From the NCBI GenBank assembly GCA_003116995.1, contig BDSL01000154.1, forward strand, positions 98,885-162,884: a stretch of 64,000 nucleotides of DNA, given 5' to 3'. Numbering within the stretch: position 1 is the stretch's first letter; every line of letters starts with the position of its first letter. A model generated the notes under the pieces. It was not told the origin of the DNA. It was given only the letters and a program-made list of their open reading frames with translations, and did not search any database. A program made the translations under genes and the position numbers. The stretch is from Yamagishiella unicocca. Lineage: Eukaryota > Chlorophyta > Chlorophyceae > Chlamydomonadales > Volvocaceae. Shown piece after piece: positions 12,720-27,700 of this stretch.

Positions 12720-15700
12720 CTGTCGTACGGCGCGACACAAATGGGGGGTAGGGGTAGGTTGTTGACAGTTGACGGTTGTTGACACTTGCCACATGCTTGT
12801 GGTACGGTGGACACGTGGATCCCCGGGCGCGCCCCTACCAGGCCGTCACGACCCCCCCGCCACACACACACACACAGCATTCCCCTTCCCTTCCCCTTCC
12901 CTCTGTCGGGACCGCGGCCCCCCAGCTGAACCCTACAACCCCCCACCCTCACATCCCGCACCCTCCTCTTGGCCGCTCTCCCACCAGCCGTCCTGTCCAT
13001 CCGCCGGATCACCTTCCCCCACCCACCCACCTCCCCCCTCCACCCACCTTTCCCCCCTCCACCTTCCCCCCTCCACCCACCTTCCCCCCTCCACCTTCCG
13101 CCGATGCCTAACCCCTCAACCCACCCCTTCCCAGTCATTCCCCCCCTCTTCTCCTGCCTCGTGTCCATGCGATGTTCCCGCGCTGCCCCCTTCCCGCCCC
13201 CTCACCCGGCCGGTCGGTGCCGCTCCGGGGCTCCGCCTCCGTCCGCTCCGGCCCCCCTTGCAGCGCGAAGCTGCTCTTGAAGGAGCCCAGCCGCGAGTGC
13301 ACCAGCATCAGGGAGGCGGAGGACAGGCCGCCGAAGCGGGAGGGCTGGCGGGAGGGCACGGCGGTGAGGTCGAGAGAGGAGGAGCCGGAGGGCTCCGCGA
13401 CTGGGACCAGGCGCTGCGGGGTGGGGTGGTCGGGGTGGGGGGGGGGTCGGGTGAGGGGAGGGTGGGGGGGGGGTCGGGGGGTTACAAAACTGAAAGGACC
13501 GGTTACTCGACGTGGGAAGTGTAGCTGTCGCATAGGCTGGCGTTTGGAGGGTGACGTAAAGACCGGTTACACGATGGCGTTTGGGGGAGGGGAGGGCGGT
13601 GTGTGTGCGGCGGTTGAGAAGACCCGGGTTACACGATGGGGTGTTGGGTGAGGTGCAGGAAGCGAGCAAGGGTGGGGTGAGAGGGTGAGAGAGCCGGGTG
13701 GCGCAGACCCACCGTAGGTGGCACGAGGAGGTGGAGGGGGCGGCAGGGGGCGGGAGGGGGGCCGGCGAGGGCCAGGTGCTGCTCCCCCCCAGCTGCAGGA
13801 GCCCCATGCGGCGGGACAGCCAACGAAACACCAAACGAGCGTCAGCTCGCCAGCCGCCAGTGCGGTGCCCCCCCCTCACCCTAGCCCACGGGTCCACGGG
13901 TCTTCCTCGAACCCACCCTAGCCCAACTCCCCGGCCCGGAACCCCAAGACCCCCCCCCCGTGTGTCAGCCTCACCGGCCGGAATGTGACCTTGGCCACAA
14001 TCGTGAGGATGTCCCGCGGGTCGCGCAGTGCGGTCTGGTCGGGCCGCGGCGGGGCGGGCGGCTCCGGCGGCTCCGGCAGCTCCGGCTCCAGGGGCAGCTC
14101 GCCGCCCTTCTGCAGCAGGTCGCGGGCGGCAGTCTCCTCGCGCACATAGCTGCCGGCGGTGGCGTCGGGGGCCTGAGGGGCCGGGGAGATGGGGGGGGGG
14201 GGCTGAGGGGTCGGGGAGTTGGGGGGGGGGGGCCGGCACGGGTGGCGGGAGGGGGTTACATGCCATGCTGCTAGCGAATACTGCCGGTGCTCTGCATTGA
14301 CTCATTGCCACGGATCATTGGCGGCGGCTAGTGTAGAAGGACGCGAGGGTCGAGGGGGGAGGGTGGCTGACCGGAGGGTGGGAAGGGAGCAGAAGAGGAT
14401 CCGGGAAGCTGGGGGGCGCAGGGGGCCGCTGTGAGCTCCAGGGATGGGTAAGGGGGGGGGCGACAGCCGACACCGGCACCAGCGGCGCAGTGAGGATACA
14501 CACGTCACGCACCGACGTGTGCGGCAGACCCGCGGGTCGCAGCTCGTCCACTCGGTCCTTACGCCGCCGGTAGATGTGGACCGCCTCGCCGGTCTCCAGG
14601 CGATACCTGCGACGAGCACATAACGGCCGGTCTGTTGTCGACGCGGCTGTCGTCGGTTGCTATCGTTGCTTGGCGGTTAGTTATGGCGGTTACTCGGGCA
14701 GCGCAGCGGTGGGGGAGAAACGCCAGAAACCCCTCTAGGAGCGTCTCCTCCTGCAGCATTGGTGGGCGGGGCGGGGTGCGCTGCGCGCTCGATCACACGG
14801 CGGGTGGGCCGCTGCTGCTCACGTGGGGTACAGCTCTTCGGAGATCTTGGATCCTGGTACGGCAGCCCACATGGCCACCCGCGGCGCCTCAAAGTCCTTC
14901 AGCTGCTGCTGCCCGTCGGGGCTGGTCCAGCCGAACAGGCCGCCGATGGCGCTGCGCTCGCCGCCGCCGGCGCCCCCGTCGTCCCCCTCGTCGAAATCGC
15001 CATCCAGGCCGAAGGCGGAGGAGGCGTGCGCGGAGGCGGCCGAGGCGGAGACCATGGACAAGGTGGTGACGGAGTAGGAGGTAGTGGAGAACGAGGCGGC
15101 GCTGCCGAGGCGGCTCCGGAGGGAGGTGGAGCCCACGTCTGGGCGGGAGCGCGCGGGCGAACGGGGGCAAGGGTTGGGGCAGGGGGGGAGAAGGGTGGTG
15201 GTGGTGGTGGTGGTGGTGGTGGTGGTGGTGGTGGCGCGGCGGATGTTCCAGGACGGGGTGCCAGTGGGGGTGGGGGGGCGTAGAGACGTGTGTATGTTAC
15301 ATGAGGCGCAGCAAATGAGGCTTTGGAAGGCTCGTAGGAGATCCGTTTGGAACGCATGGGGGGATGGCTCGGGTTGGGCTGACGTGGCGGCTGGCTAGGA
15401 GTGCAGACCTCCCTCCGTTCCCGACCCTCCCACTCACGAAGCGCAGTATCCAGCCCCCAGCGGCCCAGCCCGCTCCCCCCTTCAACCTTCCCGCCCCCCC
15501 CCCATATCAAAACCCTGCTGGGCACTTGCCTGCCTCCCAGGCCCCCGCTCCCCAGCCCCCGCCCCCCCCCGCCAGCTCCCCCTCAGTCCCCACCGCCCCC
15601 CTGCCCGCCCCCACCCTTCTTGCTCCTGGAAGACAGCCCCGCCGCGCCCGCGGCGTTGCGCACTATGACGGACTGCCGCAGCATGCTGCCGCTGCTGGCG

Positions 15701-18700
15701 AAGGTCCCGATGCCGGCGGTGCGGGAGCGGGAGCGGCCGATCATGGAGGAGGGCAGCGAGATGCTGCTCATGTCGCGACCGAGCCGGTCAGCCTGAGGCA
15801 GCCAGGGTGGGGCGGGGTGGCATACACACCGGTTACACGACAGGGGTAGGATAGCTGGCGCATCATCGGACTCGGACTCCTAGTTGTGGGCGCACGCTGG
15901 ACCAAAGGTGGGGGAGGGGAAGAGGAACCGGTAAACCGACAAAGGGGGGAGGGAAGGAGTTACTGTAGCCGAAGGAAAGGTCCAGACACAGGTATGAGGC
16001 AGGGGAGTGGCGGGGACGGCGCTTCATTACGAGGGGGAGCAGGAAGAGAGGGAGGCGGGTCAAAAGGTGGACGCAAGAGGGGAGTGAGGACACGCCAGGT
16101 GTGGGGCGAATCCAACGAGGGCTGTGGTTTGCGGCTCAAAGCGGGACACCCCAACAGGGCCGATGAGGGAGCGACTGCACGCGTGCGAGTCCTGGTCCCA
16201 ATCTCATCGTCGCCTCCGTCTCGCCCCCAGCGCCTTGGCATGGCTCGCATAGTCCTGTACGACACCATACCCAGCCAGCCACGGGTTTCCTCTCGTACCG
16301 CCCCCCCGCCCCTTCCGGTTCTTTACTTGTTACCCCCCGCCCCTCAGCGGTTTCTCCTACCCCAACACCCCTCGCCTCTACCCCCTCCGGTCGCGTTACC
16401 GGTTCTATTATTGTAACCCCCCGCCTCCTGATAGTTGTTCATCGGCACACACACACCTTCCCCCACCCCCTGGCCCCACCTTGGTGATGTCTATGACGCC
16501 CATCAGACCCGCCACCTGCTGCACCATGGACAGCGGCGCAGCGGCAGTAGCAGCGGCATCCGAATCAGCGGTGCCGCCGTTGCTACTGCCGCCGTCGGCG
16601 GCACCGTGCCGCTGCTGCTGCTGCTGCCCGCCTGTCTTGGCGTCCCGGGCGGTCCGAGGGTGTGAGGCGACGGAGGTGCAGGAGGAGGAGCCGGCGAGGC
16701 TGCGACCAGGCGGCGGCGCGGTGCCCGGCCGGGCGTTGGCGGCGGGACGGCGAGCGGTGGCGGCGGCGGCGCCGCCGCCGCCGCTACCGCGTCCGCCGAG
16801 CGTGGGCAGGCCGGCGGCGCCCGCAGCGGCAGCTTTGGGCGTGAGGGAGCCGCTGCGGGAGGCCTTGGCGGCGGCGGCGGCGCTTGGCGAGCTCGGGGAG
16901 CTCGGCGACGGAGGGGCACGGTTGCCGCCGCCGCCGCCGCCACCGCCGCCGCTGCTTCTCCGTTGCGCCGTCAGGGGCCGATAGTTCTGCACGACGGCGG
17001 ATGTGGGGTGCGGCCCGCTGGTTTCGAAGTCCACCCGCACGTGCAGCGCCCCCTCCTCGGGCTCAGGCATCGGCACAGGCGGCGGCGGCGCCCCCATGCC
17101 GCCGGGGTCGTCCGGGCCGCAGCCGCCCTCGCTGTGGCTCACGGGCCGCAGCCGCCGTACGGCAGGCGACCAGCGGGTGACGTCGTGCGGCGGCTGCAGC
17201 TGGCTGATAGTGGTGGCGGTGGAGAGGATGCTGGTGGCTGCGGCGCCGCCGCCGCCGTACCCGCCGCCGACGCTGACGGCGCCGACGATGCTTCCTCCCG
17301 CCGTAGTCCCGCCCCGCGCTGCTGCACCGGGTGCTCCTGGGGTGAGGTGGCGGCGGCGGCGCACCGGGAGAGAGTGTGTGTGTGTGGGGGGGAGAGGGTG
17401 TGTGTGGGGGGGTTTCGCTCCTCCGCGCGGAGTTGTGGCAGCCAGTCAGCGCCGCGGGGCGGGAGGTTGCTCCGCAGCAGCTGGCGGAGCAACACGAGGT
17501 AAGGACAACGCTCCAAGACCCAAAACCTCCAACAAGGAAGGTCGAAGAAACCGGAGAATTGAAAAGAAGAGGGCAAGAGCTGGGCGAAACGAATCGGACG
17601 CGGTGATGAAGGTCGCGCATGTCTGAGGACTGGCGGACTGGCGGTGGGGGGTGGTCAGGTCGGGAGCGCCTCCCAGCCCCGCGCGCCCCACCTGCAGCTG
17701 CTCCATAGCCTTGTCCTCCGCCCCCTCCCCCGGCTGCTGCCCCTCCGCCGCCGTCCAGCCGCTCCCCCGTCATGGCGTCCCGCAGGTCGAACAGCGGCAC
17801 CGCCACTCCGTCGTGTCGGTCCACCAGCAGGGGCGCCCACATGCTGGACAGGGGGCGGCTCATGTGGTGCTGGGGGGGGGGGGTAGAGAGGGAGAGGAGG
17901 GTGAGGCGGCAGGGGGGAGGTGAAGGTGGGGGGGTGAGGCGGGATAGGCGGGATGGGGAGGGGTCACGTGTGGACCTTGTGCGTCCGCCGGGGGCGGTGG
18001 CGAGAGCAAGGAGCAAGGCACGGGTGCTAGGTGCTAGGTTCCAGGTGCTAGGTTTTAGGTTTTAGGTGCTGGGCTGGAGGGCGGGTGGAGGGCCCTATGC
18101 TGCATGCCCCCGTCAGACCCGCAACACCTCCCGGGGGTTCCGGCAGCGCCACTGCTGCTGCCATCGCTGTCCTGCCGCCCCGAAAACCAAGTACAGCCGT
18201 ACCGCTATGGGTCCAGCCTGCCGTACCGGGCCCTCGTGCCTTCCCACTGCTGCTACGCAAGTACGGCTCACAAGCCCGAGCTCCCCTCCCCCAAACAGTT
18301 CCACCGCCTATGTCGTGTAACCCGGTCGTCTTCCCGCCACCACCCAAACCAGCCCCAGCCCTCCAAGCACACGCTAGTACCGGTGCACCAGTCCTGGCCC
18401 CACCCTTCCCAAAACACACGCATCAACTGCTCTTTCCTCTTTACGCGCCGACCCACGGGTCCCCCCCACCCTCCCTACACACACGCATCCGTTCCGCAAC
18501 ACCTGCCGTCTGATGCACGCCCCTCCAGCCTCACCCTCAACGTGGCCAGTCGCGGGAAGGCCTGATCTCCGGCTCCATGCTTGCCGTCGTGGGGGTGCTT
18601 ATCATGGTTGTGGTGGTTGCGGTGGTGGTTGTGGTCGTTGTCCTGCACCGACCCCGCCACGCTGCCGGTGCGGTACAAGTCCGGGTCGCCGCCCTCCTCG

Positions 18701-21700
18701 CCGCTGCCGCTGCGTCGTTAGAGGGAGGTGGGGTCGGGGGTGGGGGGGGGGTGTCGGGAAGCTGGAGCCCAGGGCAGGGGTTTGGACCGGTGCACCGGCG
18801 TGGTCCACCGGAGGTGGAGTGGCTCGCCCTCATGGCCTCCGTTCGCTCACCCGAGTCCTAACCAGCAACTAACTGTCCAACAACTCATTCCCTCACCCCT
18901 CCGCAACAGGGCCCTAGCTAGCCCCACGCAATACGGGGTGGGACGTCATGCCTCATTACGTTACCCCAACGACGACACTTGGCTTCTGCCGATATGCCCT
19001 TCTGCTTCCTTTGCAGAATCTGCGGCACGCCTCCCCCCCCGTAGCATGCGCGCGCGCCCAGGTGTCCGACTGACTATGCACTAGCTACACTTCCCATGTC
19101 GAGTAACCGGTTATTTTCTGTAAGCCCCCGCTGACGTACACGCACCTGCGGTTCGCCCCCCCAGGGCTCGCAAGACCCCCCGAGAACGACTGCATGCTGG
19201 AGCCGCCGCCCGTCCGCGCGCTAGCCTGGCTCCGCGTCTCGTCGTTGCCGCCGCCGCCCCAGCCGCCGCCGCCGTCCATGTGGCCGCAGCCCTCGCGTGC
19301 CGGCGCGTGCAGCGGCCGCGACAGCATCTCCTGCAGGTACGAACTGTACGACACGTACTTGGCGGCCGCGATGCGCATGTGGTACGGCACGAAGGGCGTG
19401 TTGCTGGTGGACCACACGGCGGTGGCGGGACCGCCGCCGCCGCCGCCGCCGTCCTCGTCGTCGTCGTCGCCGTCGTCGTCGCCGCCGTCGTCATCGTTGA
19501 AGTCGCTGCGGCCGGTGTTTCGTCGCTGCGGGTAGCCCCCCCGGCGGCTGCGAGGTGACGACACCGGCATGTCGGCGCGTAGCTCACCGGACAGCAGCGC
19601 CGCGGCGGCCTGGTGGCGGGTGAGGCCGGGCACCGGAGGGGGCCTGCAAAGGGAGGGGGAGGGGGGTTACAATATAAGAACCGGTAACACGACGGAGGGG
19701 GGTGCGAGAGGAATCCCGTTGGCCGGCACTTCAAGGATGAAACCGGTTAGGGGAAGCGCTTGGTACAGTCGTTTGCATGTGCAGGGAGGAGGGGGGGGAG
19801 AGAAGACCCGGGGGAGGAGCGGGGGTGGCATAAAAACGGGGGGAGGAGCGGGGGGGGAAGGGGTGAACGTGGATTAACTGACGGGGGGGTAATCTAGATA
19901 GTGGGGGGTGAACTACGTGTGGGCGCGTCTAGGTGACGTGGGTGAGGCATGGGGCAGGGTGTGCGGCAGGCAGTGCGGTGGTAAGAGACGGGTAGGCGTG
20001 CAAGGACAGCGTTGGGAACTTGGGATGGAGGCGGTGGGGGTCGATGGGGGGGTCTATCAGCATGGCCGGGCCCCTCCCCCTCCTGATCCCGCCCCACCTG
20101 GCCGCCACCTCCGCCGCCATCTCCGCCACCGCCCCACGGGTCCGGACCTCCAGCTCCAACCGGTACAGCTGGTCGCGGTTGCCGGGATGGCGGGACAGGT
20201 TGTACAGCGCGCCGCTGGTGCTGTACAGGATCTCCTCAACGGCGCTCAGGGCCTCCAGCTGCGGCGGTTGGCGGCGGTCAGGCAGCGTCGGTTAGTGGAG
20301 GGCGGTTGGCGGCGTGCGCGAAGGGCCGCGGCGCTGGCAACTCGGCGGGGGTTGGGGCCAGTTGAGTGCAGCCCGGGCGAGGAGCGTCGCGAGGGGCGTC
20401 CGGGGAGTCGCCTGGCTCCGAAACCCACCTTGATGGATGGCGGCAAGGACGCCTCGGAGGGGTGGTGGTGGCCGCCGCCGCTGCCGCCGCCGCCTCTCCC
20501 TCGCTCCGGGCTGTAGCCGCCTCCCCCTCCCCCGCTGCTGCGGCGGGGGGACGGCTGTCCCTGCCCCGCCTCCCCTGCCTCCGCCGCCGCCGCCAGCCCC
20601 CTCTGCGCAATGAGGTAGCCGTGGTAGCCGGTGAACTTGGCGTTGATGTGCAGCAGCAGCCGGGCGCAGCGCTGACACAGGTCGATCTGCGGGAAGGGCG
20701 GGCGCGTAAAGACCCGGTTACACGATATATACATGGGGGAGGGGTTACACGACATGGACAGGGGGGGGGGCAGGGCGAGGAGCGGAGGGGGATGGGAGGA
20801 CACGAGCAGAAGGGTTTTCCGGTCATTCGAACATCAGTCCGTGCAGCGTGGAGCGAGCTGAGCCTCGTGCCGCAGCGGTGCACCGACCCCCCCCCCCCCC
20901 CCGGTATCCCGTCTCCTCGCCTGCTAGCCTTGCCCCCCTGTCCCGCATCTTCACGCCCCATATTTTCTCACTTCCTCCCTTCGTCATACAGGCCTCCGCC
21001 GTACAACGCCGTACGCCGCCGTACCAGCCCGCGTCCCCGTCTCCCCGTATATCCGTCCTCCCCTTTCCTGCCTCCGCCTCTTTCGCCGCGCCGCTGGGGC
21101 CTCTTCGTTGCTTTGACCCCTGTCCACCCGCTCCGCGCCTGGACGTTGTTCCTAACGCCCCCTGCTGCCCCTTGCCCGCATGCTTCGCGTCGACCGCCTT
21201 CCCCACCCGCTCTGGGCCCTGGTCAGGTGAGTTCCGCCGCTGGGTTGGGCCTCTGTTCTGGTAGTTTTTTGCTAGTCGTTGCGTTCTTGTCTGCGGGCGT
21301 CGGGACCTGCGTCTGGGCTTTCGCGTCCCCCATGGCGGCGCGGCGCGGCTTCGGCCTCCTCTCCTGGACGACCGCGGACCTTCTCTGGTAATGACCGGCT
21401 TCCTCACGCATCTGGTCGGTATTCGGGCGGGTCGGGACTGGGACTCCGACTAGGACTGGGACTGGGACCGGACCGCGATGTCCGCTCTCCCATAGCGCAC
21501 CAACTCCCACAGTTCTCCTGCTAGCGCCCAAAACCGGTTCTGCGAAAAGTTTACGTGCGTCGCGCGGGGTCCTCGCTTCCTTTCGTCTCGCCGTAGCCGA
21601 TATAGCTTAGCCGCCAAAGGTCATATTACGACCTTCGGCTTTCGTATCCCCAACCCAGTTCTCCCGCATGCATCTCAAAACTTCTGTTTTAAACGATTTT

Positions 21701-24700
21701 TTTCGGACATCCACGGGTTTCCCTCGAACCCCCCCCCCAACACACACACACAGACGCGCGCAGCTCCCCCCACACGCCACCGCACCTGCGCCTGCACGTA
21801 GCTGGACAGGTTCAGCAGCGCCGTGCACACCGCCGCCAGCACCCCCGGCTGCACCAGCGGCCTGGCCGCCACCGCCAGCAGCGCCGCCAGCCCCCCGGCA
21901 GCCAGGTAGATGGCCTTGGCGGAGTCGCCCTCGCACAGCAGGCCTGAGGGGGGGCCGTCAGTAGCGTCGGGCGCGCGGCAAGACATGTGAGGCATGTGGT
22001 GACGGCATCACGCTACGCGACGAGAAGCGGGAGCTAGGCGGAAAGTCTTGCGAGGGATACCGGCACGCGACATGACCAACAAGTGAGGCACGCACGTACG
22101 AAATTGTGTGCCAGGCCGGGCTCCAGCCAGCAGTGGCGGTGCTGCTTGCTGCGTTACGAGGTACGTGCGGCTCGACCAGGCACCAAGAGGCTCACCTGCC
22201 GCCGCCCGCGCCCCCACCAGCTGCTGCTCCGCCTCCGTGCTGGCCAGCATGGAGCCGATCATCCGGCTGAGGGCCCGCAGCCGGGCGGGCTCGCCACCCA
22301 GCAGCAGCGCCGCGGTGGCGGTGGTGGCGTTGCCGCCGCCACCAGCGGCACCAGCACCAGCACCACCACTACCGGCACCGGCACCACCTCCGCCTGCGCC
22401 ACCACGGGCTGTGGCTGTCCCCTCGGCCTCTCCGTCGTCGTCGCCGTCCCCCTCCCCGTAGTTGCCGTCGTCGTTGTCCTGTCGTGTGCGGTGTGGGGTT
22501 GGGGCGGGGTGAGGGCCGCGGTGGGATGAGGTACGCGGCGGTCGTGGTGGAGAGACGAGGTCACTCAGAAGAAGGGGGCGGGCACGGCACTATACACTCC
22601 CGATCACGACCGAGTGCGATCATGCGCCCAACGCGACCCCCTGGCTGCCCCGCTCCATATCGCACCGCCCCCTTCGGCCCCCACCCCTCCACGCTCCGAA
22701 CCCCCCCCACACACACCTGCTGCTGCTCCGCCATGGCGCTCCACCAGCGCGGGTCGCGACCCTCGGGGGTCTGGCTCACCTGCGGGGGGGGGGCCGAAGG
22801 GCGGGAGGAGGGGAGGAAGGGCGGGGGGAGAGGGTAACCCGGTAATTGACAGAGGGTAAGTAGTTCTAGCCGATGAGGGAGGGGAGGAGGGGAGGCGGGA
22901 TCGATGGGGGGACTGGCTGCCGGTGAGGCAGGGGTCCCGCCTTTCGCATGCCGCAGCCTAGAACGAAGTCCCCTTTGGTTCGTGAGGAGCCAGTCAGCGG
23001 CGTGACTGCTCGCTCCCGGGCGGCACGCGGGCCTCACCTCCATCCACAGCGCCGCCGCAGCTGCCCGGGTCAGTCCATCGTACCCCGACTCGTTGGCTAC
23101 GGCCGCCAGTGCGGTGCCGGCGCCCTCCGTGACCAGCCGCACCTGAGAGGCCGGGGAGAGGGAGGGAGGCGGGGGAGGGGGGGAGGGAGAGGCGGGGGAG
23201 GGAGGGGAGGGAGAGGCGGGTTTGTGAGGAAAGCCCGTGAGGGAGAGGCGGGGGAGGGCGGGGAGGAGAGGGCGAGGATGCGAGGTCGGTACTGGCAGCG
23301 GTGGCGGCGACAGTGGGCGCCGGGTTGGGTGTCAGCTGGGCGGGGAGTGGCTGGGAAGGCGGAAGAGGGCAGCGACGGGGGATAGGGGAGCTGATGAAAA
23401 AGCCTCAGTCGACGTCAATAGATGCGGCTCAGGGCCGTTGACACCGTTGCCGCCTTCGTCATGTTCCGATAAAGCCGTTGCCCAAACCCTGAGCGCCCCT
23501 CCCCCAACTATACTTCCCACGTCGCGTAAACGGGCCATTTAAGCACACACCCCATTTCCGCCCCTTCCAGAGTCTGCGCACCCTGCACGGCCGCTCCCCA
23601 GCAAACTGCCGCAGCAGCAGCAGCGCCGGCATCTTGATGTGCACGTACGACGAGCGGGAGCGGCTCTTAATTGACGTCAGTTGGACGAGCAGGCCGATGG
23701 GGTCGGAGGCGGAGCGGGGGGCTGCCCCGGTGGTGGCCAGCTCACGAGCCAGCTCGTCGTCGTCGTCCACGACTGGGGGGAGGGGAGGCATTGGGGGATT
23801 GGCGAGAAGACGTCGGGGGGTAAAGACATAGATCCGGGGGGGGGGGTATAAAAATCGGTTACACGACATGGATAGGATAGCTGGTGGGGTTTAGAGGGAA
23901 CCCAGGGGGGAGGGGACGCAGGGCGACGGCGGGGGATTAAGGGGAAAGTGCACATGGAGCTTTACTTGGGGGGCGGGGGGCGGCAGCTTGCTCAACCGCA
24001 GGGAAGCGCTCCTTAGCAGTCAAAGAGCGAGGGACGGAAAACGTTTTTGCATCTAAAGGCGAGGGACGGAAGACGTTTAACCATGTCACACTGAACAATA
24101 ACGATAAGCACGACAGAATACCGCGAAGGTGACGTACGTCAATACCTGCCCCCCATCCCCTCTCGTTGCCCCATCGACCCGACCCCCCACCCCAGCTCCC
24201 AGCCGCCCACCTGCCACCTTGACCGCCACCTTGCCCGCGTCAACGCCTCCCCCCGCCGCGGAGGTGGTCCCGGAGCCCCAGCCCCAGCCGCCGCCCCACT
24301 TCATCTCGCGGAGCAGCTCGTCACCCGTACGGCCCGTACGCTATCGGCAGTACGGGTTTGTACGACGGAGCAGGAGGGATGATGTGGTGGAGCAGCACCC
24401 AATGGGATGGGAAGCACGTGGAAAGGGAGGGCGCGGGGGGATGGGGGGATGGGGGGATGGGGGTTCGGGTTTAGGTTCGCCCTCGGTGTTTGCGTGGATT
24501 GGCAGGATCGGGAATTTGATGTGCGCCGGACGAGGCGGTGGATGGCGCATTGGGAGATGCCGGTAGGGTTGTGACTTTTGGGGGGCTGACCCGCGGGCCG
24601 TGGCGGGGGTCGGCTTAGGGCTCTGTCCTTGCTTGCGTATTGCGCATTTCAGAGAGGACCACAGTGCGACAGCGGACCCAAGGAAAAGCTAACCTCTAGG

Positions 24701-27700
24701 CAGTACACCGGTACTAACCCCCAACCGACAACGGTATTGGCGTAGGATGTCCGTCGCGCAAGCTCCCTCCTCCCCTTCCAGCCGCACGGCGCTGCACAGA
24801 GGGTCCCGGTCCCGGTCCCGCACCGGCGCCACCACCCCCCGTCCGGTTCATTCCACGGGTGTCCTTCCGCCCCCACACACTCGAGCCAACGGTTCTTTTC
24901 TGTAACACCCCCCCCACCCACACACACACACAATCCTCGCGCTACGTCTACTTCGCGGCTCAGCTCAGCATTTATAAAACACACAATCACACAACCCTGC
25001 CCGTACCTTTTGCGGCGCGACGCCCGGCACATTGGACATGGCGTACCTGCAGCGGAGCGGAGGTGCATGGGCGGCGGATGGGCACGTCCGTGTCCGTGCA
25101 ACCGAGCGGTACCCCCCGCATACTCGCGATGCTTTTGCGTTGCTTCAACTATGTTGGGTTACAAGGGATTTAATGCAGCGGAAGGCAGAAGGAGGGCACA
25201 GGACAACGCGCGAGGTATCCCGGCCCCTCACCCAAAGCCGGTGAAGAAGCCCTTGACCGCGTTGACCCCCCCCGCCGCAGCCGCCGCAGCCGGTGTCTCG
25301 TCCCGGTGCGCAGTGGCCAGGCGGTAGCGGTTCCGCTCCCCGCCCGGCTCCGCCGTCAGACGCACCAGCGCCGCCATGGCCCACTCGCCGGTGGGGCGGA
25401 AGGCGCGCTGCTCGCTGGGGGGCAGGTCGTACCTGCGCACGGTGGTCGCGAGTGCGGTTGGCGGTTGTGAGCAACAGAATCGGTTATCGTCGTTGGGGGA
25501 GAGAGGGAGGATCGAGGAGGGATCGAGTGAGGCGCGGCGCAAGACGGGGAGAGGGAGGGTGGGGGTGATGAGCGGCGGCATCTTACGCGCGTGCAGGGAA
25601 AGGACGGAGCGGGCGGGAGGATTGGGGCATTGGGGCTGGGAGGAGGACCGGGCGGCGCTCTTGAGCGGTCATGGGCCAAACCCTAAACCATATGCTGGCA
25701 ACAGGGCTAAAAGGGGCTTGTGGGAAGTCCAGCCGCTTCATTCGGATCCCAAACCAAGATCTATAATCCCTCCCCCAAGATCTAGAATCCATCCCCGCCC
25801 GGCGCACTCCCAAGCGCCCCGGGGGACCGGAGTCGCGCCCTCATTGCGGTGGTACCCAGCAAGCAAGCCCCGCCCGGTGCCGTACCATCGCCGCATGACG
25901 CCCACCAATCCCGCCACTATGCCCGCGCGGCCCAGCGGGTTTCGGAGCACCGGCACGCCCGCCAGGTGATAGGCAGTGAGGCAGGCGTACTGCAGCGGCC
26001 GAGGGGGGAGCCGCCCCAGCAGCTGCGTGAGCGCCTGTGGAGGGTTTCGAGTGAGGGAAGGTTGCGGAGGGGGGGTTGCGGCGGGAGGTGTGTGGGGGGG
26101 CCGAGAAGACCAGGTTACACGATACAAGGTGGATACAATAAAAGAACCGGTAACGCGACTGGGGAATGTAGTGGGTGCACGATACAGGGGGGGGGGTAAA
26201 GGATAATCCGCGAATCCACAGGAGGGGGGGGGTCGTAGGAGAACGGTTGAACCACCAACGGGGCGTGGCGGCCGTCAGCGCGATGAGGGCCTCCAAACCC
26301 CTCACATGCCCCGCTCAACCGACGCCATACCCACCTCATCCGCAACCCCCCGGGAAATGGGAGGCCCACCAATCCTGCTATCCCGCCTCGGCGGACGCCC
26401 CTTGGCCGACCCCCGGGCCCCGCCCCCGCTAACTCCCGCCCCGGCACCCAGCCCTACCTGGAGCGACGCCGTGAGGTTCTTAAAGTCGTCCCCCATCAGC
26501 AGCCACAGCAGCGCCGCCACCTCGGGCGGGCAGCTGAGGTCCGGGTCGAGGCCCAGCGGGTCGTCGCCGTCGCCGCTGTCGCGGTCGCGGCCGGTGTTGG
26601 CCCCGGAGGAGGTGGGCGGCAGGGAGGTGTTGCTGGACAGGTTGAGGGCGGGGACGGTGCCGGGGGGCCCGGCGGTGCGCACGCGGGAGCGGCGGCGCGG
26701 GGCGGCCTCGGCTGCTGCCCGGGCGGCGGCTTCGAGGGCAGAGCGGCGGGCGGCCTGAGCCGTGAGGACTTCGGACCAGAGGTACACCTGGGGAGGAGGG
26801 GGCGGAGGGGGAGGAGGGGAGGCGGGTTTGGGTTTGGGTTTGGGTTTGGGTTTGGGTGGAGGTGAGAGGGGAGGATGTGGAGGGAGGAGGCGTGTCCGTG
26901 GGGGCTGCGCGCAGGAGGAAAGCAATACGGCGGGCAGGTGGAAGTTTCGGGATGGTAGTGGGAGAGGGCGCGCGCGTGTGTGGTGTGTTATGTGAGGGTG
27001 TGGCGGCAGCGGAGGGATACGTCGGGTGCTGCCTCGCCCAGGCCCTGCCTCCGAACCCACCTCCTTCGCCATGAACATCAGCGCCGCAGCAGCCATATCG
27101 GGCAGCAGCTGAGGGAAGGGGAAGGGGGGGGTTGGCATAAGGGCCGGGTACACGACATGGTTATAATGGGGCGGGGGCCCAGAGGGCGGGAGGGGGGCCG
27201 GATAGGTGGGAAGGTAGCCGGTGGGCCGGGGATATGCACAATGGGTTACGACACCACACTCAAAACCACGCCCCCACTACCTGCACCCCACCGGGTTTCC
27301 CTCCAACCCACTCTCCGATCATCTCCCGCCAGCGCCATCACCGCATCCCCCCCCAAACCCCCAACCCCCTGATCCCCGCTAGCAGCGCCGGAAACTTACA
27401 CCTGCAAACGCCACCCGCCCCAAAACCCTTCGCCAGCTTGTTTGTGTCTTCCGCTTCCTATATCATGTAACCGGGTCTTCTCGGCAACCCCCCAAACCCT
27501 TTCCAGCTTCCCTATCGAGGGCTCGTCTCCTGTGACAAACACGCGTTTCACCGCCTCCTCCTCCCCACCTGCGACACACTACCCGCCGACGCCAAGCAGC
27601 TGCACGCCGCGCCCCAACCGCCCGCCATCAGCAGCCGCCGCGCCGGGATATTGGCGTGCTCCAGATCCGGAACCGGCAGGCTGATGGATCCGCATCCGTC

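Noticed and set aside
13730..13800. Possible cassette exon LGGSSTWPSPAPLPPP in the giant gene
   Set aside because: Its end phase does not match exon 13413-13206, while direct joining of 14172-13975 to 13413-13206 is in phase.
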